Shown here piece by piece: positions 16,742 to 24,671 of a DNA stretch of 64,000 nucleotides (its first letter is position 1; each line of letters opens with the position of its first letter). The notes under the pieces are model-generated. The model did not search any database and was not told the origin of the DNA. It saw nothing but the letters and a program-made list of their open reading frames with translations. The stretch comes from Synechococcus sp. CC9616 (lineage in GTDB: Bacteria; Cyanobacteriota; Cyanobacteriia; PCC-6307; Cyanobiaceae), in assembly GCF_000515235.1 (NCBI RefSeq), contig NZ_KI911558.1, positions 1,533,217 to 1,597,216 of the forward strand. Direction: 5' to 3'. The position numbers and the translations under genes are program-made.

Positions 16742-17014
16742 TCAGGCATCGGCATAGGCATGGATCACCGTGCTCTCGATGACATGGCCAGCACCAGCGA
16801 TCATCTCCTTGTTGTCTTCAAAAAGCTTTTGAGCAACACCAACAGGAGCTTTCTGGACAGCGCAGACCTTAGAGGGATCCTCTTTGCTCACGCCTCGAAA
16901 CAATGATTGGATACCTGCATCGGCATGCATCTTGGCCACATCCTCACTGTCGTAAATCGCGGCCCATTCGGCGAAGGGAACGCTCAGACTGAAGGTCCAG
17001 ACCGTGGTTTCCAT
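16742..17014 (-). CDS. DUF3764 family protein
   Basis: 90 residues from ATG 17014 (the frame is open further up to a TTG at 17041). Begins METTVWTFSLSVPFAEWAAI, with HADAGIQSLFRGVSKEDPSK and an APVGVAQKLFEDNKEMI helix, matching the small DUF3764 family found mostly in marine picocyanobacteria. Probably a dimeric ferredoxin-like fold; function unknown. Confidence 0.75.
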   Translation of the reverse strand: METTVWTFSLSVPFAEWAAIYDSEDVAKMHADAGIQSLFRGVSKEDPSKVCAVQKAPVGVAQKLFEDNKEMIAGAGHVIESTVIHAYADA

Positions 17015-17216
17015 AGGTTCAAAAACTTTCGCGCAAGTCAAACATTGGAAATCGACGTTGTCGGGAGCAACTGTGACAGTGGAAAGAGACGGTGGGCTCT
17101 TGGCGAGGAACAGCCCAAACGATCCAGGCGATAGCAGGCCAATTAGGACTTTGCAACTTTGAATACCGGATCATGAGAGCAATCCGCCACAATCGACAAG
17201 CTCACAGCACAACCTG

Positions 17217-17558
17217 ATGGCTTCGAAATTTTTCCACGTTCAACACGAGTTCCGCGCTGGGAAATCGCAGACATGGTGGGAAACAGCCCAAGCCGCCATG
17301 GCTCCCGGTGGCGGCTGGGACGAGGCGGTCGCCAGAAATCTTGAAGCGGGTTTTTATAACCATGCGTTCTGCCCGATTGCACCAGAGGGACCTGCCTTCT
17401 GCATCTGGGAGGTTCGCGAGGGCATCAGCCTTGCAGAATTTCAGAATTTTATCGATGGTCCAATGGGCGTAAATTTCGGACTCGATGCATGGATGAATAT
17501 TTGCCGAGAAATCAACGTCGAACTGGCCGGCGGCACTCCATATCTAAGAAAATTTTAA
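17217..17558 (+). CDS. Hypothetical cyanobacterial protein
   Basis: 113 residues starting MASKFFHVQHEFRAGKSQTW. Trp-rich, with HNH-like spacing absent and a CIWEVREGISLAEFQNFIDG segment that reads like one half of a small alpha/beta barrel (SCOP dimeric ferredoxin-like style). No signal peptide. I do not recognise a named family. Codon use resembles the neighbours, and the divergent DUF3764 gene about 200 bp upstream encodes a protein of similar size and probable fold. Confidence 0.7.
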   Translation: MASKFFHVQHEFRAGKSQTWWETAQAAMAPGGGWDEAVARNLEAGFYNHAFCPIAPEGPAFCIWEVREGISLAEFQNFIDGPMGVNFGLDAWMNICREINVELAGGTPYLRKF

Positions 17559-17786
17559 TTAAAACAAACAAGTCAATATCGCTTAAAGCCCGCAACCCAA
17601 AATAACTCTCAAATTAATCTCGTTTCATTAAGCCAAAAAAATTGATTATCCAAGATCGTGGAATTTTAAGCGAGCAAAATCAAATCCAAAGTGGGTAATT
17701 GTTAAACCGAATCATAGGTTAAACGCAAATAGACAAAGGGTGGGGAGGCAGTGCTAAAAATCAAGATTTAACCTAAATCGGCGCAA

Positions 17787-17915
17787 TCAGTTATCCGACT
17801 GAGCCTTCTTCAGAACAGGAAGATCCGTTGGCTGAGCAAGGATGTAGACAACTGCCGCAGACAGAGCAACAGTAACGACGATCAAAGCTGCGATTGCGGT
17901 CGTGTAGTCAGACAT
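17787..17915 (-). CDS. 42-residue single-span membrane protein
   Basis: Short open frame starting MSDYTTAIAALIVVTVALSA, one strongly hydrophobic helix of about 20 residues, then a hydrophilic tail ending KKAQSDN. Size and topology resemble small photosystem or cytochrome b6f subunits, but it does not match PsbX, PsbI, PetN or others I know. An ATG start and clean one-helix profile support it. Confidence 0.6.
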   Translation of the reverse strand: MSDYTTAIAALIVVTVALSAAVVYILAQPTDLPVLKKAQSDN

Positions 17916-18203
17916 ACTGCAGAAAAGCAAGATAACGGCAGCTTAGCGCAAATGTAAAGGAATGTAAACAAGCTCGCTGGTCTAAGCGCACTCATCAGCC
18001 TTGTGAGACGCAAAAGTTGAATCGAAGGGCCATGGCCGAGGCATCGAACCGGCAACAAACACAGTGGCTGTCTCAACAGCCTCTATCCACACGGCCGCAG
18101 GAACGCGGTGCATTGCCAAGTTTCAAGACATGGTCTGGACCGACACCGCGTGCGTTCTGGCAACGATGGATAGTGTCACCGCATCCCATCAACTTGTCGC
18201 TCC

Positions 18204-18620
18204 ATGTCCGCCCATCAACCTGAGGTCTGCAATGTTCTCGGGGACTCGATCACACTTCAACTCACCGCAGAGCAGACCGGAGGTCAGTACAGCGTTGTTG
18301 AATTCGCAACTCCCGGTGGTGTCGGCCAACCACCACACACCCATGCCTGGGATGAAACCTACCTGGTGCTCGAAGGAGCCCTTGACCTCAATCTGAACGG
18401 AGACTCCACCGTGATCAACTCTGGTAGCTGTCACCAGGTCAAAGCAGGAACGGTTCACGCGCCAACACCAAGTGGCGATTTTTGTCGTTACGTGATGGTC
18501 GGCCAACCCGGCGGGGTCGAAGAAGTCTTCAAAGCCCTGAAAACCAACCAGGAACAACTGAGCGACATGGCCAAGGTTGTTGAGATCGTGACCAAGGCCG
18601 GCGTCACAATCGCAGCCTGA
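18204..18620 (+). CDS. Cupin-domain protein
   Basis: 138 residues. Single small cupin barrel: PPHTHAWDETYLVLEGALDL gives the first motif (H-T-H...E) and GTVHAPTPSGDF the second His motif, so the four usual metal ligands (His, His, Glu, His) are present. No signal peptide. Substrate cannot be told. It is followed directly by a strong intrinsic terminator, so it is probably monocistronic. Confidence 0.85.
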   Translation: MSAHQPEVCNVLGDSITLQLTAEQTGGQYSVVEFATPGGVGQPPHTHAWDETYLVLEGALDLNLNGDSTVINSGSCHQVKAGTVHAPTPSGDFCRYVMVGQPGGVEEVFKALKTNQEQLSDMAKVVEIVTKAGVTIAA

Positions 18621-18638
18621 TCTGTTTCTGTTGTTCAT

Positions 18639-18679
18639 CCCTCAGTAGACCTTACCAGCTCGATCTGCTGAGGGGTTTT
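18639..18679 (+). terminator. Rho-independent terminator after the cupin gene
   Basis: Ten-base inverted repeat CCCTCAGTAG ... CTGCTGAGGG (one G-U pair) with a loop of about 16 bases followed by TTTT, 18 bp after the cupin stop codon. Confidence 0.8.
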
Positions 18680-18836
18680 AAGCCATCAAACATTATTGAT
18701 TCAAGACATTGAAAATAACCAAACTTAGCGGTCTAACCACAGAATTTCTGGCACCACCAAGCCACTCAATGAGTACGACCGCTACCAAGCTGGCAAGGCT
18801 GGGGCAACATGATGCAATCAACATTTTCAAGATTCA

Positions 18837-19319
18837 ATGTTTAAATTCGACTCAAAAAGCATTAACAAATCACTGATCGTCATTTTAATTGGATTGAGAT
18901 GGCTGCTCTGGATAGCCATTGGCATCAATATTGCCATCGAAGGAGTCGAACTCTTGATCGCAAAAGATATCAGCCACTTGGCGATGTCTGCCATCTTTTT
19001 CCTGCTTGCCAACGTCCAGATTGGGCTGAGTCGACTGCTAGTAAGCATGAACGAACCTGAAATAGCCGAACAATTCTTATTCATCTCATTCTTCATGATG
19101 TCAGCAGCGATCATTGAAATTGTTGATCTAGGTCTTGACCGAGCTGTCGGGCAGCTAAGCGATAGCCCATACTATGCAGCTTTTCTTTTTGCCTCAATTA
19201 TTGAATTCTTTACTGGAGTGATAGCAACATTACTAGCTGGATATTCCCTGGACCGCATGTTCGTCCTGATAACAAAAAAAGCATGGCAAATGGCACAAAA
19301 TCCCATCTCGTACAAATAA
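18837..19319 (+). CDS. Integral membrane protein, unknown
   Basis: 160 residues with about four transmembrane helices (SLIVILIGLRWLLWIAIGI, HLAMSAIFFLLANVQIGL, QFLFISFFMMSAAIIEIV, FASIIEFFTGVIATLLAGY) and a charged N-terminus. Acidic residues near helix ends and a short Lys-rich C-terminus (positive-inside) fit a cytoplasmic C-tail. No family recognised with certainty; the size is like the YqhA/UPF0114-type proteins but the motifs are not clear. Confidence 0.7.
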   Translation: MFKFDSKSINKSLIVILIGLRWLLWIAIGINIAIEGVELLIAKDISHLAMSAIFFLLANVQIGLSRLLVSMNEPEIAEQFLFISFFMMSAAIIEIVDLGLDRAVGQLSDSPYYAAFLFASIIEFFTGVIATLLAGYSLDRMFVLITKKAWQMAQNPISYK

Positions 19320-19402
19320 AAAGACATTATAAGTTCTTTCTTCCCGCAACCAATCCCAGGATTTTTTAGCCGAGCAAATATTTCACTCGGCAGGCATCTA
19401 AT

Positions 19403-19657
19403 TCAATCAAAATCAACATGAAATTCCCTCGATGCAATTGAGAGCTCTTTGAGAAAGAGTAGAGATGAGCAGATCGAACAAACCATTGCAACAGCAACCA
19501 TCGGCAGAACAAAGCCCGATAAGTTCGAAGGCGTCACGGTACCAATAAAAAGAACGATCACATCAATTGCCGTCAAAAAAATCACCACCGTGACCAATTG
19601 GATAGACCTCATTAGCGAGTTCAAAGATCTGCGCCTTCTTCCATAAATACACATCAT
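19403..19657 (-). CDS. Small two-span membrane protein
   Basis: 84 residues. A basic N-terminus (YGRRRRSLN) is followed by two hydrophobic segments (IQLVTVVIFLTAIDVIVLFI and FVLPMVAVAMVCSICSSLLF) and an acidic end. It converges on the previous membrane-protein gene. No family recognised. Confidence 0.5.
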   Translation of the reverse strand: MMCIYGRRRRSLNSLMRSIQLVTVVIFLTAIDVIVLFIGTVTPSNLSGFVLPMVAVAMVCSICSSLLFLKELSIASREFHVDFD

Positions 19658-19986
19658 GAGAGAGATTTAGAAATCCAGGCAATGGCCACATGGAAATGGC
19701 TTGCACAGATTGTTCACAACAAAACCAAGGCCATCACTTGGACAGCGCATGCGCCGCTCATGAGCATCCCTCTATGGAGGGTCGCTTCATGGTTATCGAG
19801 CCACTTTGAGCCCATCACAAGGCCTCTGAAGCCCTGCACTCAGACGTACCACCGAGCGCTTTGCGGCACCCCAACCACCGAGGGGGTGGGGTGGGGCAGG
19901 CCAAGGCAGGGTGGTCCCAAAGAGGCCCTCGCCCCTACCGGAGGCTGCATACCCAGCCTCGATTTGGAACCTCCAAAACTGCCGCC
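19658..19986. other. Intergenic stretch with a G/C-rich patch
   Basis: Mostly AT-rich, with a G-rich stretch near 19880-19920 containing the words ACCACCGAG twice. The frame of the next gene is open through this part but shows no plausible start before 19987. No gene or RNA recognised. Confidence 0.4.
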
Positions 19987-20226
19987 ATGCAAAGTGGGTG
20001 GATGAAACAGCCATCTGCCCAAAGACTCCGCTCACTCCGACTCGACGCACTTGCCCGTGATGACAGGGCTGTCGCTGAACTGAATGCAAGAATCTCCAAC
20101 TCCCCCGACTACCTGGTGGAGGAGCTGATGAACAACCATGGCTGGCCTGCACACGAGGCCCTCTGCGCCGTTCAGCAACTCCAAGAAAAAGCCCTGAGGA
20201 ACATCACTGAGCAGGCTGCTGCCTGA
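19987..20226 (+). CDS. Small hypothetical helical protein
   Basis: 79 residues (ATG 19987; ATG 20002 also possible). RLRSLRLDALARDDRAVAEL ... YLVEELMNNHGWPAHEALCAV ... LQEKALRNITEQ: three amphipathic helices, no membrane segment. Upstream open frame is Arg/Gly/Pro-rich and unlike protein, so the short start was taken. Unknown function. Confidence 0.55.
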   Translation: MQSGWMKQPSAQRLRSLRLDALARDDRAVAELNARISNSPDYLVEELMNNHGWPAHEALCAVQQLQEKALRNITEQAAA

Positions 20227-20956
20227 GCGTTGAGGTACAACAAGAAAACCAATAATATTTGGCGGAGAAGATACTTTTCACTGGAAACAAACAACATACG
20301 GTCAAGGATCGAATAGGCGACTGGGGTCTCCTGGATATTCCACTCATGGGTAATGTCATGGAAATACAGAACTGAGACGATGTGTTGACGTAATAGAGAC
20401 CCACGCATTGCATCATGCATCAGTAGAACAACCCTGGAAATGCCAGATATAAATAGGGCTTTGTTACCGCCTCAGGGGATGAACCGAGATCCATTAAACC
20501 TTTAAAATATAACGGGCGATATAGAGCGCCCCCATTCGACACTTCAAGGATTAACAATGCACTTAAATCCGTGGCAGACTGCAAAAACTGGAGAAACAGG
20601 CAATCTGGAACTTTCAAGTGGAGGGACGTCATCCCAGGCTCCACAGGAGATACTGCACTCAGGATTAACTGCCACTAATCCCTTGTCGGGAAGCCTGATT
20701 GATAAATTAACTACTTGCAGCAGACACAAACCGATCTTAAGCCTCAACAATAAAGCCTATAATCTGCTTGCATGCAAAACCTTTTCGAAACAGTATCAGC
20801 TTGAGCGACCATAATTTTGCACAAGAAATCTCAACGCACACTAATGACCATCAACAACCCAATAATATAATTTTTAGTTAAAATCGTCCTCTATTGAGCT
20901 CATGACGATGGAGTTCGGATGGTTCGGACTAAGATTTGCCTGAGTGACTGTTTTAG
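20227..20956. other. Gene-poor AT-rich stretch of about 730 bp
   Basis: Short open frames occur on both strands (for example 20557-20814 on the plus strand), but none has a recognisable family, signal peptide or ribosome binding site. Nothing supportable was found. Confidence 0.5.
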
Positions 20957-21109
20957 ATGTCAGTTCATTTCGGGTTCATGCTTGGTCAACTGGAAATCAG
21001 CAACATCACAGCAGCATTTCTGATCATCGTTGCTCTGGTGTTCGTCGGTAGTTTCGCCGTTGTTTCGTTACAAACAGGTGAGTTGATTAAGCCACCAAAA
21101 GACGACTGA
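20957..21109 (+). CDS. 50-residue single-span membrane protein
   Basis: Starts at ATG 20957 (MSVHFGFMLGQLEISNIT; ATG 20978 also possible). One hydrophobic helix AAFLIIVALVFVGSFAVVSL and a hydrophilic tail ending KPPKDD. It converges with the two-span protein at 21122-21331. Family unknown; one-helix profile and start spacing support a real gene. Confidence 0.5.
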   Translation: MSVHFGFMLGQLEISNITAAFLIIVALVFVGSFAVVSLQTGELIKPPKDD

Positions 21110-21121
21110 AGTGCTGCGGTT

Positions 21122-21331
21122 TCACGGGATCCAACGCTCTTTCTGGCCGACGTCCTTGCAATAGGACCAAAAGGCCTTGATCCAACGTGGTTTGGGCCGA
21201 AGGCTGGCAACACTAAAAACACCAACCGAAATGATCCCCGCCACCACCGCCAAGGCTGGATCCCCCAAAACCCACAACAACGCAACGAGAACAGTAACGA
21301 CAGCAACCCGGACAACCTGCACAATTTTCAT
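21122..21331 (-). CDS. Small two-span membrane protein
   Basis: 69 residues. Two hydrophobic helices (VVRVAVVTVLVALLWVLG, ALAVVAGIISVGVFSVASL) followed by a basic, Trp-rich cytoplasmic tail (RPKPRWIKAFWSYCKD). ATG start; no signal-peptidase site. No family recognised. Confidence 0.6.
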   Translation of the reverse strand: MKIVQVVRVAVVTVLVALLWVLGDPALAVVAGIISVGVFSVASLRPKPRWIKAFWSYCKDVGQKERWIP

Positions 21332-21577
21332 GACGTGGACGCTTAAGTGTTTGAGTAGGCTTTAAATCAACGAAAAACGAACAGATGAAAGTAGTAACAC
21401 ATCACTATCTTCGGCTCTATCTCCAGTGATCAAATGAAACTCAACTGCCCTCGTCACTTACTGGAATGGCTACAGAATTGTAGTACCGATCCTGGGAAGC
21501 AAGAACGATCTCATTTCCGGTTAGTCCAATCAGGACTGAGGCGAACAGGATCAAGAGCTTCGTCATACACATGTGAA

Positions 21578-21922
21578 TTAATTTGTAATGGGCATCAACA
21601 CTTCCTGAACACAATTCACATTAACCCAGCGGATTACGCCTGTATCGACATCAGCCAGCTGAGCCAAGATTGGGAGCTTGGGATCGCTGGCTGAGCATTC
21701 AAGGGAAATCACTTGCCCCATCCACCACCAGTCCCATGCCCTCATGCGTGGAACGATTGCACCACGCCTGGAATGGTCCCAGACGATGACCGTATCACCG
21801 AGCTTCAAATCAAAAAAGGCTGGCTTCTGCTCAAGTTGAGCTTGAGCTGCATGATCGAAGCCTATGAAATCAACACTAGTGCAAACGTTCTTGCTCTGCT
21901 TGGTTGAGGTTTTCATCGGCAT
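21578..21922 (-). CDS. DUF3104 family protein
   Basis: 114 residues. LKLGDTVIVWDHSRRG then WWWMGQVISLEC, ASDPKLPILAQLADVDTGV and IRWVNVNCVQEVL are the standard blocks of DUF3104, a small SH3-like domain almost confined to marine picocyanobacteria. The N-terminal ~30 residues are variable. A decayed second copy of this family lies at 23486-23640. Function unknown. Confidence 0.75.
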   Translation of the reverse strand: MPMKTSTKQSKNVCTSVDFIGFDHAAQAQLEQKPAFFDLKLGDTVIVWDHSRRGAIVPRMRAWDWWWMGQVISLECSASDPKLPILAQLADVDTGVIRWVNVNCVQEVLMPITN

Positions 21923-22235
21923 GGCTCCCTAAATCCACAGATCGCTACCCGTAGTGCAACGAGACCGTTGACATCCCAATAATGCCGGAGGGGTAGCGCT
22001 ACATATGGTGTGACGCACCGACCGTAGCTTGGGAAAAGAGGTGGTCAAGCTCGGGCGAAGACGTTCAAGCAACGCGAGAAGCGCTTTGTCCAGGTATTGA
22101 TCGAGATGCTGCACAAGCACAAGAATTCAAGCTGCGTTTCATGGCCCTCCGGCAGAAGAACCTGATGCGCTGGAGCAGATGCTTAAAGGCTTCTGATTGC
22201 TGATTGACTAGTCTGCACAGAGCGAATAAGAGAAC
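21923..22235. other. Intergenic stretch, possible gene remnant
   Basis: The plus strand reads KTFKQREKRFVQVLIEMLHK in one frame near 22045-22110 and EEPDALEQMLKGF in another just before 22196. This may be a frameshifted small protein, but there is no intact relative in the window to compare, so it is not called as a gene. Confidence 0.3.
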
Positions 22236-22481
22236 GTGAGAAGAACCATTAATGTCTTTTTTCTACTGGGCGTCCTCCTGTTGACGAGCTGTAAAGCACT
22301 CAATCCCAACGCCTATGAGGATGAATCCGCAGCCATGAATGCATGTCAGGAGAAGGGGCAGGAAATGGGGGTCAAGAGAGTCTCGTGTCATTACGACAGC
22401 ACGAAAGGGAGTTATGTCGAACTACTGGTCCCAAAAAGCTCTGGCTTGGGATTGGAACCACAACAACGCTTTTGGTTCTAA
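22236..22481 (+). CDS. Small lipoprotein
   Basis: 81 residues from a GTG start. Signal peptide with lipobox (VFFLLGVLLLTSC, cleavage before Cys), then a short domain with two further Cys (MNACQEKG, VSCHYDS). Likely anchored in the outer or plasma membrane. The frame stays open for about 50 more codons after the TAA at 22479, so the gene may once have been longer. Family unknown. Confidence 0.55.
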   Translation: MRRTINVFFLLGVLLLTSCKALNPNAYEDESAAMNACQEKGQEMGVKRVSCHYDSTKGSYVELLVPKSSGLGLEPQQRFWF

Positions 22482-22661
22482 TCACGCCCTGACAAGGACG
22501 ACTTGCAGGCGTCATGCCTGGAAGCAAGACAACAGAAGAGGCCAGATAGAGCTGGGGATCGGCATTCCATCTACGTCAACATGGTATTCAAGAAATCAAA
22601 CTGGTTTCTTGGCAAAAAACAAAGTCATGTGGCACGATAAAAAGAGAGTCAAACAATTTTC

Positions 22662-23033
22662 ATGCTGACTGGATCCGAACTCCTTGCGAAGGTCAAAGAT
22701 CTAGGCGACGTTTCCAAGTCTGATCTTGTAAGGGCTTGCGGCTATGTCTCCACCAAAAAGGACGGTGGAGAGCGTCTTAATTTCACGGCTTTTTACGAAT
22801 CTCTCCTTGAAGCCAAAGGCGTCACCTTGGCATCTGATGGCAAAGCTGGTGTCGGCAAGGGTGGCCGCAAGTTGAGCTTTGTTGCGACCGTTCAGGGGAA
22901 TGGAAACCTGCTGATCGGCAAGGCCTACACAGCAATGCTGGACCTGAGCCCTGGCGATAATTTCGAGATCAAGCTTGGTAAAAAAGCCATTCGCCTTATT
23001 CCTGAGGGTGGCGCTGAAGAAACCGAAGAGTGA
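22662..23033 (+). CDS. Cyanobacterial AbrB-type transcriptional regulator
   Basis: 123 residues. Begins MLTGSELLAKVKDLGDVSKS, contains the cyAbrB signatures DLVRACGYVSTKKDGGERLN, KGGRKLSF and a C-terminal swapped-hairpin-like segment (YTAMLDLSPGDNFEIKLGKK). CyAbrB proteins regulate carbon and nitrogen genes in cyanobacteria. An inverted repeat that may stop transcription lies 18 bp after the stop codon. Confidence 0.9.
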   Translation: MLTGSELLAKVKDLGDVSKSDLVRACGYVSTKKDGGERLNFTAFYESLLEAKGVTLASDGKAGVGKGGRKLSFVATVQGNGNLLIGKAYTAMLDLSPGDNFEIKLGKKAIRLIPEGGAEETEE

Positions 23034-23051
23034 CTTGACAGCGGCGGTTTT

Positions 23052-23085
23052 GGGAGGAACCTCTATTTTTTTGGAGGAACCTCCC
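23052..23085 (+). terminator. Hairpin with symmetric AA/AA internal loop after the abrB-type gene
   Basis: The sequence holds GGGAGG-AA-CCTC, a T-rich nine-base loop (TATTTTTTT), then GAGG-AA-CCTCCC. It forms a ten-pair stem interrupted by a symmetric AA/AA loop. The T-run is in the loop instead of after the stem, so it is an unusual terminator or an RNA-processing hairpin. Confidence 0.45.
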
Positions 23086-23088
23086 AGA

Positions 23089-23352
23089 ATGGATGCCTTC
23101 CTTAAAGGCCTCGATTGACTGGCAAAAGTGAAGTGTTGGGTCTGGTTTCGAAGGGATCTGAGAGACGACAGCCGCTGGGTGAGTGGTTGGTCTGGCACGC
23201 CTTTTCCGATTAGCAGAGTGCGTATTGAAAACGTCGACCGTGCACCCTGCCGCGTTGCTTGGTGGCGAGTGGCATGGAAGGAGCCAGTGGACTGAAAGAA
23301 AGTTCCAGTAATTCCAGAGAATGCTCAGTGGAAGCGGCGTCTCGTCGATTGA
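23089..23352 (+). pseudogene. Decayed copy of the 78-codon family at 25768
   Basis: The plus strand reads KCWVWFRRDLRDD, SGTPFPISRVRIENVDR, CRVAWWRVAWKEPVD, then a TGA at 23293-23295, then KKVPVIPENAQWKRRLVD and a stop at 23352. This matches the protein at 25768 (KCWLWFRGGLNDG, GVRVENFDY, CRVPEWRVAWEEP, APVIPENAQW) along its length. A second in-frame TGA lies at 23116-23118, shortly after the ATG at 23089. Length (78 codons from 23119) matches the relative exactly, so the copy decayed by substitutions with little indel change. Confidence 0.75.
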
Positions 23353-23485
23353 AATGCGACACTAACGATCATTGAACACGAGAGTGGGAACAGAAAAGAC
23401 AAATCCATAAGGGGTTTGGCTTCCGATCATTGGAAGGCAATGAACAGTGTCCGCCGATGTCTCGCTTGGTCGTACGCCTACGCAC

Positions 23486-23640
23486 TCACTTGTGATCGAC
23501 ATCAGCCACTTGAACCAGGCTCGGAGCCTTGGGGTCTCGTGCTGAGACGTCCAGAAAATCACCTCCCCCATCCACGAAGCCTCCTCTTCTGCACCAACAA
23601 TTTCTGGGTAAACCTCACCTGGAATGGCGAGGAAAAACAA
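23486..23640 (-). pseudogene. Frameshifted DUF3104 remnant
   Basis: On the minus strand one frame reads GAEEEASWMGEVIF and, after a shift near 23550, another reads LDVSARDPKAPSLVQVADVD then HK and a TGA at 23486-23488. Joined, these match the DUF3104 blocks WMGQVI / ASDPKLPILAQLADVD of the intact gene at 21578. The final IRWVN strand is missing. Confidence 0.65.
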
Positions 23641-23729
23641 CAATGCTGATTTTGCTGAAGAACTGCATGACCGCAATCGTCGAGAAGAAGAACGTAATGT
23701 TAATAGCTTGCAAAGCATTTAAGTCGTCA

Positions 23730-24671
23730 TTAACAAAACTCCCCAACCCATTCAGCAGCTTGGGCCCTTCCACGCTCAGCTGCTTTTTTCCAGTCGGAGC
23801 AGGCATTTTCACGATCATCCAGTTGTGTATACGCGATGCCTCTATTGTTGTGCGCCCACTCATGCTGCGGATCAATCTCTATCGCCTTGGTGAAATCAGC
23901 GATTGCCGCTTTATATTCTCCTAGATGGAACTTAGCAACTCCCAAATTATTATAGGCTTGGGAGTCTTCCTGATTAATTTGCAGCGCTTTTTTGCAGTCA
24001 GAAAGCGCTGCTTCATAATTTTTCTGTTGATTTTTAGCTCTGCAGCGATTGGTATAAGCGAATGTATCCTCTGAACCAAACTCAATCGATTTATCATAAT
24101 CTCTTATGGCCGCTTCATAATCTCCTAGATTATTCTTTGCATTTCCGCGATTGTTATAAGCGTCGGCATATTCCGAATCAAGCTCTATTGCCTTGGTATA
24201 GTCCGAAATGGCTCCGTCGTAATCCTTCAAGCCATTTTTAGCAATGCCACGAGCTAAATAATCAAATGGTTCAAGCTTATTCGGCGGAGTAATCGCAAAT
24301 CCTTTTTGCAAATCATCCAGTGCCCCTTGATAATCTTTCAAAGCATTTTTAGCACTGCCACGATTGATAAAGGCTCCGGCAATTTTCGGGTCAAGCTCCA
24401 ACGCCTTGTCGTACTCGATGATTGCTGCTTGATAATTCTCTAGCTTTTGATCAATCTCACCACGCCTTAAATAGACAAGAGCATCTTTTGGGTTAATTTC
24501 TATTGATTTTGCGTAATCAGCCAGCGCACCCTGGTAATCTTCTCGATCATATTTCGCTTCTCCACTATTAAAATAGATGGTTGCAACAGGGTTAGTGCAT
24601 CCTGTGATCAATGGAGATCCAAGAGCGATTATAGAAAGCACTGCAGCCAAAGGGATAGTCCGTAGAAACAT
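23730..24671 (-). CDS. TPR-repeat lipoprotein
   Basis: 313 residues. Signal peptide with lipobox (GSPLITGC), then about seven tetratricopeptide repeats, each near 34 residues with the pattern A..NRG.AK..L.DY..AI.DY.KAIE (for example YNNRGNAKNNLGDYEAAIRD). The C-terminus has NACSDWKKAAERGRAQAAEW, with Cys residues. It is likely a periplasmic or outer-membrane scaffold. Codon use and AT content are higher than in the core genes to the right. The tail of a similar protein survives at 26701-26883. Confidence 0.88.
   Translation of the reverse strand: MFLRTIPLAAVLSIIALGSPLITGCTNPVATIYFNSGEAKYDREDYQGALADYAKSIEINPKDALVYLRRGEIDQKLENYQAAIIEYDKALELDPKIAGAFINRGSAKNALKDYQGALDDLQKGFAITPPNKLEPFDYLARGIAKNGLKDYDGAISDYTKAIELDSEYADAYNNRGNAKNNLGDYEAAIRDYDKSIEFGSEDTFAYTNRCRAKNQQKNYEAALSDCKKALQINQEDSQAYNNLGVAKFHLGEYKAAIADFTKAIEIDPQHEWAHNNRGIAYTQLDDRENACSDWKKAAERGRAQAAEWVGEFC

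Noticed and set aside
20557-20814. 85-codon plus-strand frame in the gene-poor stretch.
   Set aside because: Ser/Thr/Leu-rich chance-like protein, no ribosome binding site or family.
22045-22200. Possible frameshifted small protein (KTFKQREKRFVQVLIEMLHK, then EEPDALEQMLKGF).
   Set aside because: No intact relative is available in the window, so a pseudogene call cannot be supported.
22482-22640. In-frame continuation of the small lipoprotein beyond its TAA, about 50 codons.
   Set aside because: A run of this length is fairly likely by chance and no homologue in the window supports a longer protein; noted only in the gene entry.
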